In this document: in pieces, positions 37,761-47,600 of the stretch
Layout of the letters: each line of letters starts with the position of its first letter
How positions within the stretch are numbered: position 1 is the stretch's first letter
NCBI RefSeq assembly: GCF_014203095.1
Contig: NZ_JACHIG010000003.1
Coordinates: forward strand, 372,001-436,000
Direction of reading: 5' to 3'
Length of the DNA: 64,000 bases
From: Prosthecobacter vanneervenii
GTDB taxonomy: Bacteria > Verrucomicrobiota > Verrucomicrobiia > Verrucomicrobiales > Verrucomicrobiaceae
Notes under the pieces: generated by a model
What the model was told of the DNA's origin: nothing
Database searches by the model: none
The model's input: only the letters and a program-made list of their open reading frames with translations
Translations under genes and position numbers: made by a program

Positions 37761-40700
37761 ATGACCAAGCCTGCCGCTTTCCTTCTCGCCCTCGCACTTG
37801 TTTCAACGTGCGCTGTAGCTCAAAATACAAAAGCGGTCCTCAATCCGACCATGGCGATCAACCCGCTGGACGCCAAAAACACGGACACCGGCAAACCTGC
37901 GCCGCCAGAAGACCCGGCGCTGGCCAAATACTACATGGAGGAAAAGACCGCACCTCTGCCCCCGGTGACGTCGGCGGTGGACACGACGCTGCCTCTCACG
38001 CTGCAGAAAGGCGACCATGTGGTGTTCATCGGCAACACGCTGTTTGATCGCGGCGCTCAGTTCCCACATTTCGAGGCCATGCTCCTCAAGGGACATGCGG
38101 ACAAGCAGCTCGTGGTGCGCACCCTGGCATGGTCCGCAGACGAGGTTGATCTCATGCCGCGCCCCACAAACTTTGGCACGCTCAACCAGCATCTGCATGC
38201 ACAGAAGGCCGATGTGATCTTTGCCGCCTTTGGCTTCAATGAATCCTTCGGCGGCGTAGAAAAACTGCCAGACTTCAAACTGCGCCTCACCGCTCTCGTT
38301 CAGGAGCTCAAAACGCATGCCTACAATGGCAAGTCCGCGCCGCGTGTAGTTCTGGTGTCACCGATCGCGAATGAAAATGTCAAAGGCGTGCCAGCGGCAG
38401 ACATGAACAACGCACGTCTCGCCGCCTACACCAAGGCGATGAGTGAAGTGGCAGCCGCAGAGAAAGTAGGATTCGCCAATGTGTTTGAGCCCATGCTACC
38501 CGCGATGAAGGGCCTGACCTTTAACGGGGTGCATCTCGAAGATGCAGGCTACGCCGTGTTTGGCGAGGCGTTGTATCGCGCCACCTTTGAAGTAAGCGCA
38601 CCCGAGACAACTCCAGAGCTGCGCGCCGCCATCGCAGATCGCAACCGTCAGTTTTTTCAGCGTTACCGCCCATTAAACGGGTTCTACTACACTGGTGACC
38701 GCAACAAGGACTACGGCTATCTCGACTTCCTGCCCGCCATGCGCAGCTTTGATGTCATGGTGACCAATCGCGACCAGCGCATCTGGGCCATCGCACAGGG
38801 ACAGAGCTTTGCCGGCAAAAAAGTGGATGACTCCAATGTGCCCGAAATGCCCGCCACCAAGGAGAGCAAGGGTGCCAACGAATGGATGACGCCGGCGAAT
38901 GAACTCGCCGCCTTCAAGGTGGACCCGCGCTTTGAAGTAAACCTGTTCGCCAGCGAAGAGCAGTTCCCCGAAATCGCCAATCCTATTCAGATCCGCTGGG
39001 ACACACGTGGACGCATGTGGGTCAGCACCTCTCAGGCATACCCGCATCTCTACCCCGGCCAGGAACCCAAGGACCGCCTCATCATTCTCGAAGACACGGA
39101 CAACGATGGCCGAGCCGACAAATCCACCGTGTGGGCAAACAATCTCCACATCCCGCTGGCCTTCGAGTTTGGAGACGGCGGTGTGTATGTTTCCGACGAG
39201 CCACACCTCACTTTTCTCAAGGACACCGACGGCGATGGCAAAGCAGACTTCTCCCGCCAGGTATTCACCGGCTTCGGCACAGAAGACTCCCACCACGCGC
39301 TGCATGACTTTGTCTGGAGCCCCGATGGCGATCTCATCATCCGCGACTCCATCTTTCTTCATTCCCAAATAGAGACCGCCTACGGCCCCGTGCGCCTGGA
39401 CAACTCCGGCTGGTTCCGCCTGCGCACCGATACTCAAAAGCTCAGCACCTTCGGCAGCTACCCCAGCACCAATCCCTGGGGTGTGACCTTCGACGACTGG
39501 GGCCACCACATGGCCAGCCATCCCATCTTCGCCAGCGCCTTCCACGCCACTAATCCGCCCTATCCCGAGCAGCATCCCGGCGCCGGCAAAATGCCCGCCT
39601 ACTCCGGCACCTGCGGCCAGGAGTTTGTCGATTTCGATTTCTGGCCTCAAGAGCTTCAGGGCGGATTCATCAAGGCGCGCTACAAGCCCACCAACAACAT
39701 CGAGATGCACCAGTGGATCGAGATGGACGACCACTACGAGGAAAAGAAAATCGGTGATCTCATCTTCTCCACCAACCTCAGCTTCATCCCCACGGACGTG
39801 AAAGCGGGCCCGCGTGGTGACTTCTACATCTGCGATTGGTACAACCCCATCAAAGGCCACGCCCAATACTCCCTCCGCGATCCGCGCCGCCTACGCACCA
39901 GCGGCCGCATCTGGCGCATCGTGCCAAAGGGGGCCAAGTTGGCCGCACCACCCACCGTTGCTGGCGCGCCCATTCCCGCCCTTCTCGATCTCCTCAAAAG
40001 CCCCCACTACCGCTGGCGCTATCAGGCTAAGCGCGAGCTGCACGAACGCGATGCCGCCGAAGTCAAAACCGCGCTCGACACATGGATCGCCAGCCTTGAT
40101 CCCAAGGACGCCCGCCTCCGCCACCATCAACTTGAAGCCCTCTGGACCGGCCGCACCATCGGAACCGAAAATCACGCGTTGCTCAAAGCGCTGCTCAATT
40201 GCGAAGAGCACCACGCCCGTGCCTCTGCCACGACTCAATTGCGCTATGTCGATCTGCCTGATCGCATCGAACAGCTCCGCTCTCGCGCCAATGACGCCAA
40301 TGCCCTCGTCCGCATGGAGGCCGTCATCGCCGCCAGCTACATCGGCACCGCCGAAGCCCTCAATGCCGTTCTGCCAGTGCTCGACAAACCCATGGGCGAG
40401 CACCTGACATACGCCGTCCGCACTTCTCTGGGGAGTGAAGCCCTCTCACGCCATTGGAAGGCCGGCGATAACCCCAAGATCACCGCCTTCATGAATGCCT
40501 TCGCTGCCAGCTACAAGCGGAGCTCTTTCGAAAAGAAAAAGACCGTCGAGGAAACCGCCTTCGACAAACAACCCGGCGTCGCCAAAATCACCATCAACTG
40601 CGTTCGCGAGCGCATGCTATTCGACAAAACCGAATTCAGCGTCAAAGCAGGCCAGCCTGTCAGCCTCGTCTTCAACAACCCCGACGCCACTGCGCACAAC

Positions 40701-40952
40701 CTCGCCATCTGCAAACCTGGCAGCGTGGAGGAGATCGGCCTCGCCGGAAACGAGATGGCCAAAGACCCCGATGGCATCAAAAAGGACTTTATTCCCCCCA
40801 CGGACAAGATCCTCCACCACACCAAGCTTCTCAATCCCAACGCAGCCGAAACACTCCGCTTCACCGCCCCCAAAGAGCCCGGAGACTATCCATACCTCTG
40901 CACCTTCCCCGGCCACTGGGTCATCATGCGCGGAGTCATGCACGTCAAGTAG
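37761..40952 (+). CDS. Secreted SGNH-like - PVC dehydrogenase propeller - azurin-like copper protein
   Basis: A 1063-residue shorter paralogue of the preceding protein. Signal peptide 1-20; SGNH-like (80-275; FIGNTL where the catalytic GDS is expected, FGFNES, NGVHL); PVC dehydrogenase propeller (390-725, RMWVSTSQAYPHLYPGQEPK); helical HEAT-like repeats (735-905); copper domain (936-1063) with TAHN, C and H in YLCTFPGHWVIM. No CxxCH. Compared with the 1490-residue protein it lacks the ThuA and F5/8C modules but has a longer HEAT-like part. It starts after a strong terminator, so it is likely a separate transcription unit. The reaction is inferred from the family (PQQ-type sugar oxidation or similar) and is not shown here. 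Confidence 0.86.
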   Translation: MTKPAAFLLALALVSTCAVAQNTKAVLNPTMAINPLDAKNTDTGKPAPPEDPALAKYYMEEKTAPLPPVTSAVDTTLPLTLQKGDHVVFIGNTLFDRGAQFPHFEAMLLKGHADKQLVVRTLAWSADEVDLMPRPTNFGTLNQHLHAQKADVIFAAFGFNESFGGVEKLPDFKLRLTALVQELKTHAYNGKSAPRVVLVSPIANENVKGVPAADMNNARLAAYTKAMSEVAAAEKVGFANVFEPMLPAMKGLTFNGVHLEDAGYAVFGEALYRATFEVSAPETTPELRAAIADRNRQFFQRYRPLNGFYYTGDRNKDYGYLDFLPAMRSFDVMVTNRDQRIWAIAQGQSFAGKKVDDSNVPEMPATKESKGANEWMTPANELAAFKVDPRFEVNLFASEEQFPEIANPIQIRWDTRGRMWVSTSQAYPHLYPGQEPKDRLIILEDTDNDGRADKSTVWANNLHIPLAFEFGDGGVYVSDEPHLTFLKDTDGDGKADFSRQVFTGFGTEDSHHALHDFVWSPDGDLIIRDSIFLHSQIETAYGPVRLDNSGWFRLRTDTQKLSTFGSYPSTNPWGVTFDDWGHHMASHPIFASAFHATNPPYPEQHPGAGKMPAYSGTCGQEFVDFDFWPQELQGGFIKARYKPTNNIEMHQWIEMDDHYEEKKIGDLIFSTNLSFIPTDVKAGPRGDFYICDWYNPIKGHAQYSLRDPRRLRTSGRIWRIVPKGAKLAAPPTVAGAPIPALLDLLKSPHYRWRYQAKRELHERDAAEVKTALDTWIASLDPKDARLRHHQLEALWTGRTIGTENHALLKALLNCEEHHARASATTQLRYVDLPDRIEQLRSRANDANALVRMEAVIAASYIGTAEALNAVLPVLDKPMGEHLTYAVRTSLGSEALSRHWKAGDNPKITAFMNAFAASYKRSSFEKKKTVEETAFDKQPGVAKITINCVRERMLFDKTEFSVKAGQPVSLVFNNPDATAHNLAICKPGSVEEIGLAGNEMAKDPDGIKKDFIPPTDKILHHTKLLNPNAAETLRFTAPKEPGDYPYLCTFPGHWVIMRGVMHVK

Positions 40953-40953
40953 T

Positions 40954-40971
40954 CGGGGCATTCCTGCCCCG
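40954..40971 (+). terminator. Hairpin right after the 1063-residue gene
   Basis: Perfect 7-bp stem CGGGGCA/TGCCCCG, loop TTCC, starting two bases after the stop. No T-run follows, so termination efficiency is uncertain. It lies between convergent genes. Confidence 0.5.
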
Positions 40972-41016
40972 TCTGGACATGGAGCGGAGAAGCAGAGACT
41001 GGCAGGAATAGCCCGG

Positions 41017-41805
41017 TTACTTCCTTTTCTTCTTCGCTGCTTTTTTGGCGGCTTTTTTCTTGGCGGGCTTCGCTTCGACGAGGGCTGGTTCTTCGATGGG
41101 AATCTCTGTCGCAAGGTCAATGCCGAAGATTGCCGACAAATCAGCTCCAGCGAGTTCACCGGCATCCGCCGAGAGATCGGTAATCGCAGCACTGCTGGCA
41201 TCGGACAGCAGCTCCGCCTGGTCCACACCGCGCAGCGTGAAAAGCAGCTCTGGCTTTGTATCCAGCAACACGCCCACGCCATACAGCACGGCGGAGACAT
41301 GTTTGCACATGTCCGCATAATCAGGGCAGGAGCAGTTGAAGCGAATCTCCTTCGGCTTCGGAAACAGGCCATTCACAGGATCGGTCAACACCTTCATCAG
41401 GTCGTCGCCCAGCTTTCCCGCCAGCAGATCCAGCATGGAGCCCACCTGCCCAGCGCTTGATTCCACGATCTGCTTCCACTGCTTCTTGGGCAACGGCTGG
41501 ATGCTGACGCTCGTGTCATACAGCTCTGATCCCGCCACCACTGCGCTAAGTTTGCCTGGTTCGATCTCGAGATTGAACACTTTCCCTTGCCTCAGATAGC
41601 TCCGCCCACGTGGCAGACGCGACTCATAGACCTGATATGACTCCAGGTTCCGGCACCAAGCCTGTCCCCAGAAGGTGGTGCACAGTTTCTTCTGCCCAGC
41701 CGGAGCTTCCAGCACTTGAAACTTATCCCCGCGCTTCTTCCGCTTCTCGATCTCGCGCTGCAGCCGCGCCTTTTGTTCTTCGACATCTTGGTAGGACCAC
41801 CACAT
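41017..41805 (-). CDS. SWIM zinc-finger protein
   Basis: A 262-residue protein with SWIM motif CxCx6CxH: C158, C160, C167 and H169 (FNCSCPDYADMCKHVSA). The first half contains AWCRNLESYQVYESRLPRGR, the usual opening of this bacterial family. The C-terminus is a Lys/Ala-rich, histone-H1-like tail (KPAKKKAAKKAAKKKRK), fit for nucleic acid binding. It starts nine bases after the stop of the SNF2 gene and is surely in the same transcription unit. SWIM proteins are commonly neighbours of SNF2 ATPases, and the zinc finger may guide the motor to DNA. The biological process is not known. Confidence 0.9.
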   Translation of the reverse strand: MWWSYQDVEEQKARLQREIEKRKKRGDKFQVLEAPAGQKKLCTTFWGQAWCRNLESYQVYESRLPRGRSYLRQGKVFNLEIEPGKLSAVVAGSELYDTSVSIQPLPKKQWKQIVESSAGQVGSMLDLLAGKLGDDLMKVLTDPVNGLFPKPKEIRFNCSCPDYADMCKHVSAVLYGVGVLLDTKPELLFTLRGVDQAELLSDASSAAITDLSADAGELAGADLSAIFGIDLATEIPIEEPALVEAKPAKKKAAKKAAKKKRK

Positions 41806-41814
41806 GACCTGCTT

Positions 41815-44469
41815 TTAAACGACAGCAGCATTCACATCAAGCCTCACCAAATCCAGCAGTTCCTCGGCTCCCATCTCCGTCAGCAGTTTCTCCGCTCCCC
41901 CCTCCCCAGTGATCAGGTCATGGGCCAGGCTCATCTTTTTCTCGATCAATGCGTCGATGCGCTCCTCGATCGTCCCCTGACAGACAAACTTGTGCACCAT
42001 CACATTCTTCTTCTGCCCGATGCGGAAAGCGCGGTCCGTCGCCTGATTTTCCACCGCAGGATTCCACCAGCGGTCAAAGTGAATCACATGGCTGGCGGCT
42101 GTGAGCGTCAGCCCGGTGCCGCCGGCTTTCACACTGATGACCATGAAGGGAGGCCCTCCGGGCTGCTGAAAGCTTTCCACCAGCTGCGGGCGCTTCTTCA
42201 CGGCCGTCCCGCCATGCAAGATCAGCCCCTCTCGGCCAAAGACTTTGGCCAGGAATCGCGCCAGTGGATCACAGGTCTCCTGAAACTGCGTGAAAATCAG
42301 CGCCCGTTCACGGCGCTCCGCCAGTTCGCCGCATATCTCCGCCAGTCGCGCAAACTTGCCGCTATCCTCAGGATTCCAGGCACCATCGCCGTTCCAGTGG
42401 CTTGGGTGGTTGCAGATCTGCTTAAACTTCAGCAGAAAGCCCAGCACCAGCCCCTGCCGCTTGATCGGCTCCATGCTCTTGTCCGCCAACATCTTGGCCA
42501 GTTGATCCACCAGTTTCGCATAGATCGTGGCCTGCCGCTTCGTGAGGCCGCAGAAGGCCTTTGTTTCAATCTTGTCCGGCAGGTCGCTGATGATGCTTCT
42601 GTCCGTCTTCATGCGCCGCAGGATGTAGGGCTGCACCAGCCGCCGCAGCGGCGCGAAGCCCTCACTGCTTTGGGCGCAGCGCTTCACCACATCCGCAAAA
42701 GCGGCCGAGCTGCCGAGCAGTCCCGGATTCAGGAAATCAAAAAGACTCCACAGATCTCCCGGTCGGTTCTCCACCGGCGTACCGGTGAGAGCAATGCGTG
42801 CCGGGGCCTGCAGATTCTTCACCGCCTTCGCACTGCCACTGCCGGGATTCTTGATCGCCTGCGCCTCATCGAGAATGACCATGCTCCACGCGTGCTGCTG
42901 CCAGGACTCGGTGCGTTGCAGAAACTGATACGTGGTCAGCATCGCATCATACCCACGCAGAGCCTCCGCAGGCCGCTTCACCGCATAGTCCAGCTCCTCG
43001 CGTGCGGTCTGCGAGGGGTGGGCAATGAAAAGCCTCAGGTCAGGTGCAAACTTCGCCACCTCAGCCCTCCAGTTGCCCACCAGTGAGGCAGGAACGATCA
43101 GCAGCCCCGGGGCCTTCGCTTCCTTTTGCCGCGCCAGCAGCAGCGCGATGACCTGCAGCGTTTTGCCCAGTCCCATGTCATCCGCCAGACAGGCACCCAG
43201 CCCCAGACGTGTCATGAACTGCAGCCATGAAAAACCCTTGAGCTGATAGGGGCGCAGCGTCGCACAAAGATTCGGCGGCGGTGGCGAGGCAGCAGGGTCA
43301 CGCATCTGCTGGAGCAGCGTTGCCAGATTCTTGCCCGCCACGATGTCGCTCCACTCATGCACCATTGGCGTGCTCTCCTCTTCCACGGCTTGCAGTCGCG
43401 GATCAAAGCCCGCCAGCATGCGCATCCCTTCGAGAAAGCCGATGCCGCCTTCACCTGCGGCATGCTGCACCCGCTCCCAGTGCGACATCACCTGCTTGAG
43501 TTGTGCGCCGTCCACCTCCACCCAGCGGCCACGCAGGGAAACCAGTCCCGTGTCTGCGCTCAGCAGTTTCTCCCACTCCGCATCAGTCAGCGGCTCGCCA
43601 TCCATGCTGGCGCTGATCTTAAAGCTCATCAGCGCACCCACATGGAGGGAGGCCTGCTTGGGCGCATCAATCGTCACCGCTACTGCCGGGCGCGGCCCTT
43701 TGCCGCTGCGCCACCAGTCGGGGAGCTTCATGACAATGCCGCTTTCTTGAAACTCGGCCGTGTCCCGCAGCACGCGAAAGGCCTCCTGCGGAGACATCGC
43801 CATGGGCTGAAAGAGCCGCTTCGTCTCCAGCCACTCGCGCAGCAGCTTGGATTTTTCCGCCGCCGTGCGCACCGGCTCTAGCAGAGCATTCAGCGCCGCC
43901 TGGTCCTTCTGCCCGGCATAGAGCTGCAGGGCACGCGCCAGGGGCAGGTGCTGCGGCTGTCCGGTGGCGCTCAGTTTTTCGGTAAAGGTGGCCAGAAAGG
44001 CAAAAGGCCGCTGCGTGTCCGTCTTGTTTTCCGCGAGGTGAAAGGTCACACGCCCCACCGCATGCCAGGCAGGGCAGCTCTGCCGCAGCCAGTCCTCCAC
44101 ACCCAGTTCGGCGCACAGCCGGGCGATGTGCTGCGCCAGATCCAGCCACCAGCGTTCCAGAATCTCAGGCGAAAGGTATTCAGCCCCGGCAAAGGGCGGA
44201 GCAGCGGCCATGTGCGCCACCCGTTCTGGCATCGCCGGGGGCAGCGTAGCCAGTGCATCTTTCGTCTGGCACAGCCGGGTGAAAAACTGCCGGCCATAGT
44301 CCCGCAGCCAGCGCCACGCCGGCTCCAGTTCTGCGGTCAGCAAATCCGTGCAAAGCAGGCACAGAAGAGCCCCAGACGAGTCGAGAGCGGCTATTTTTCG
44401 CTCCGCCGTCGATTCCGCCCCACCTTCGTGGGTGAGAAATCCTTCCGGTGTGATCACTGGGACAAGCAT
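41815..44469 (-). CDS. SNF2/HepA-family DNA-dependent ATPase, 884 residues
   Basis: An 884-residue SNF2 ATPase. The N-terminal ~390 residues are an unassigned bacterial extension. The motor follows: LRPYQLKGFSWLQFMTRLG, motif I DDMGLGKT (~430), motif II ILDEAQAIKN (~535), TGTPVENRPGDLWSLF, helicase C domain with ISVKAGGTGLTLTAASHV, and the final DRAFRIGQKKNV. The frame stays open 611 codons further upstream, but that part is antisense to the second SNF2 gene, so I start at 44469 (MLVPVITPEGFL). It likely moves along or remodels protein-DNA or RNA polymerase complexes (HepA/RapA relatives). It is followed by the SWIM gene and divergent from the next SNF2 gene, 141 bp apart. Confidence 0.92.
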   Translation of the reverse strand: MLVPVITPEGFLTHEGGAESTAERKIAALDSSGALLCLLCTDLLTAELEPAWRWLRDYGRQFFTRLCQTKDALATLPPAMPERVAHMAAAPPFAGAEYLSPEILERWWLDLAQHIARLCAELGVEDWLRQSCPAWHAVGRVTFHLAENKTDTQRPFAFLATFTEKLSATGQPQHLPLARALQLYAGQKDQAALNALLEPVRTAAEKSKLLREWLETKRLFQPMAMSPQEAFRVLRDTAEFQESGIVMKLPDWWRSGKGPRPAVAVTIDAPKQASLHVGALMSFKISASMDGEPLTDAEWEKLLSADTGLVSLRGRWVEVDGAQLKQVMSHWERVQHAAGEGGIGFLEGMRMLAGFDPRLQAVEEESTPMVHEWSDIVAGKNLATLLQQMRDPAASPPPPNLCATLRPYQLKGFSWLQFMTRLGLGACLADDMGLGKTLQVIALLLARQKEAKAPGLLIVPASLVGNWRAEVAKFAPDLRLFIAHPSQTAREELDYAVKRPAEALRGYDAMLTTYQFLQRTESWQQHAWSMVILDEAQAIKNPGSGSAKAVKNLQAPARIALTGTPVENRPGDLWSLFDFLNPGLLGSSAAFADVVKRCAQSSEGFAPLRRLVQPYILRRMKTDRSIISDLPDKIETKAFCGLTKRQATIYAKLVDQLAKMLADKSMEPIKRQGLVLGFLLKFKQICNHPSHWNGDGAWNPEDSGKFARLAEICGELAERRERALIFTQFQETCDPLARFLAKVFGREGLILHGGTAVKKRPQLVESFQQPGGPPFMVISVKAGGTGLTLTAASHVIHFDRWWNPAVENQATDRAFRIGQKKNVMVHKFVCQGTIEERIDALIEKKMSLAHDLITGEGGAEKLLTEMGAEELLDLVRLDVNAAVV

Positions 44470-44610
44470 AAAATCTCTCTGGATGAATGAACGGCGGCGC
44501 ACAAGCCGCGATCTGACGGAAAAAACACCGCAGCGGCCCTTTCCAACGGGGTTCGGCCTGCTAACGTACCGGTTCCCCCGCCGTTGCCCGGCGCGGGCCT
44601 CATTTTGCGC

Positions 44611-47600
44611 ATGTCCAGTCTCATCACCGATCTTCCCGTTCTGCTCCGTCCGTTTGATGCCCGCACCCGCCAGGAGGCGGAACGGCTCGTCGATGATGAT
44701 GCCGTCAGGGGGCTGGAGCTCATGGAAGATGAGATGATGGCAGAGGTGCGGCTGGACGACCGCCCGGCTCAGGTGCGTTGGCTGCGTGGTGATCGCGGCT
44801 GGCATGGCGAAACAGACGTGGATGATGATCAAACGCTCGAAGACCTCGCCCTCTGCGCCACGCTCGTGGCGGTGCAGCGCCGTGAGGCACGCGGCACCCT
44901 GCCCATGACTCCCGTGGAGGAGGAAGACTTTGAGCATCAGCTCTCCGTCAAGCTGGGCCGCCAGCTCACCCCTGATGAGGAGAATTACCTCAGCAAGGTG
45001 GAAAAGCGCTACGAGCGCGTGCGGCTCACCGGCAAAATCTTTGACCAGGACATGGTGCGCCTGCATTCCCGCTGGGCCATCCAGACCCTGGAGCCTCTGG
45101 CGCTCTGGCCTGAGACTCCCAAAAGCCTGCGCGATTTCTGGAACTACATCGCCCTCGCCCTTGCAGACAAAGGACTCGCTGTGCCGGTCTTCCTCCGCTG
45201 CATGTGCGACATCGAAGGCACCCGCGAGGCCCTGCGCGAATGGCGCCACGCCAGCACCGTGCCCACCTGGCAGAAGCGCATCCGTGAGTTCATCGACTCC
45301 CGCCAGGACGACCGCCACACCCACCGCCAGCCGCCGCGCCAGTGCGACTTCCGCCTTCTCATCACCGTGAATGACGCGCGTCTGCAGATGCGTCTGGAGG
45401 GTGGCGAGACGCCCTCTCCCTACACCACGGTGGATGCTGCTCTGCTGGACAATCTCCGCCGCGACCACCGCGACGGCCGCCTCGTGACCTCCGGCACCTC
45501 CGAGCTGCTTTTCGTCTCCTGCCTGGGTCAGTGTGATGAGAACTGGAACGACTCCTTCCGCTTGGAGTCCAAGCACCATTCCCAGTGGCTGGCCACGCTC
45601 TTCCAGCAGCCCGCTCTGCACGAGCGCATGCTCACGCTCGACGAGGCCCCCTTCACTCTGGCAGAGCAGCCGCTGCGCTGGACCACACGTCTCAGTGCCA
45701 ATGGCCTGAATCTCACCCTCCAGCTTGAAACAGCCGAAGGCATCCCTGCCCCGCTGCCCCTGCGCATCCTGCGCGGCGTGCAGACGCTCTACCTTAGCGC
45801 AGACACCCTCTTCCGCGGCCCGGTCTGGCTGCATGATGAATCCCGCATCGACACCGCCGTCACCATGCCGCTGGAGGCGCTTGCCACCGCTGAGGGCATC
45901 GCCTTCATGCGCGAGATCGACATCCCCGTCCCGGACGCGATCAAAAGCCGCGTACGCCACGAGGACCTGCATGTGAATATCAGCGCCGCCTGTCTGGCCA
46001 AGACCTCCGGCTCCAGCGGCGCCGAGTTCGTCACCTTCAAGGCGGATGCTGTGGATGCCGAAGGCCGCGTTCGCGAGACCCTGCGCTTTTCCGGCTGGCA
46101 GCCGGTGGATGAAAAAAAAACGACTGACTCCGAAGACGCCATCGTCTGCCGCGACCGCCGCGCCCTGCGCGACGCCGAAGAGCTGATGAACCAGCTGCGC
46201 CGCACCTGGGACATGGAAAATGACGCCTGGCGCGTGCGCATGGCCAAGGATTTCCCCGACATGTTCCACCAGTGGGCCTCCGTCCTGCCGGAGAACGTGC
46301 ACCTAAAGACGGACGACAGCCTCAAGACCATTCTGGCAGATCCCCTCATTGCCCGTGTGCGCCTGGAGGCCACTCAGACCAGCAGCATCGACTGGCTGGA
46401 CCTGCGCCTCGTCTTTGACATCGAGGGCATGGATCTCAAACCCGCCGACATCCGCCGCCTCATCGCTGCCAAGGGTGAATTCGTTCGCCTCGCAGACGGC
46501 TCCTGGCGTCGCGTGAAGCTAGAGCTCAGCGAGGAGCAGATGCAGATGCTCGACCGCCTGGGCATCGACCTCAATGAGCACAGCGACGAAACCCACCGCA
46601 TGCACTGGCGGCAGCTCGCGCAGGAAAGCGCGGCGGAGATCGTCAATCCCAAGGCCTGGAGCAAGATCGTCGAACGCATGGAAGAGGCCAAGCTGGACCT
46701 GCGCCCACCTGTTCCAGAGGGGCTCAATGTCACACTCCGCCCCTATCAGGTGGATGGCTTCCATTTCCTCACCTACCTCACCTCCAACCGCTTCGGCGGC
46801 ATCCTGGCAGACGACATGGGCTTGGGCAAAACCCTGCAGGCCATCACCTGGGTGCTCTGGCTCCGCTCACGCAAAAAAGCCGACGGCCCCCACCTGCCCG
46901 TGCTCGTCGTCTGCCCCAAGTCCGTGCTGGACGTCTGGGCGCTCGAGTTCAAGAAAGGCTCCCCCGACCTGCGCGTGCTCGTGCTGCACGAGCGCGATCT
47001 CTTTGATATCAACCTCGTCATGACACAGATTGACGTGGTGGTCATGAACTACGCACAGCTTCGCGGCTTTGATGGAGCTCTGGCCGCCGTGCGCTGGTTG
47101 GCCGCCATTCTGGATGAAGGCCAGCAGATCAAGAACCCCGACTCCAAAGCCGCCAAGGCCGCACGCCAGCTCCGCGCAGACAACCGCCTCGTGCTCACCG
47201 GCACGCCGCTGGAAAACCGCCTGCTGGACCTCTGGAGCCTCATGACCTTTGCCACTCCTGGAGCCCTGGGAGAACGCGCCTACTTCCACCGCCACTTTGA
47301 CCGCCGCAAGGACTCCCGCGCCGCCGAGCGCCTCTCCGCACGCCTGCGCCCCTTCATGCTGCGCCGCACCAAGTCCCAGGTGGCCCGCGACCTGCCTTCC
47401 CGCAGCGAGGAAAATCTCCTCAGCGAAATGAGCGGCCGCCAGGCCGAGCTCTATAAAGAGGAGCTGGCCCGCGCCCAGCACATGGTGCTCAACAGCTCCG
47501 GCTTTGACATGGTCAACCGCCGCCGCTTTGCCATCCTGCAGGCCCTCACCCGCCTGCGCCAGATCTGCTGCCACCCCGGCCTTATCGACAAAACCGCCGA

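Noticed and set aside
44470..46302. An open extension of 611 codons upstream of the minus-strand SNF2 gene
   Set aside because: It lies antisense to the second SNF2 ATPase, whose frame has recognisable motifs; the extension has none.
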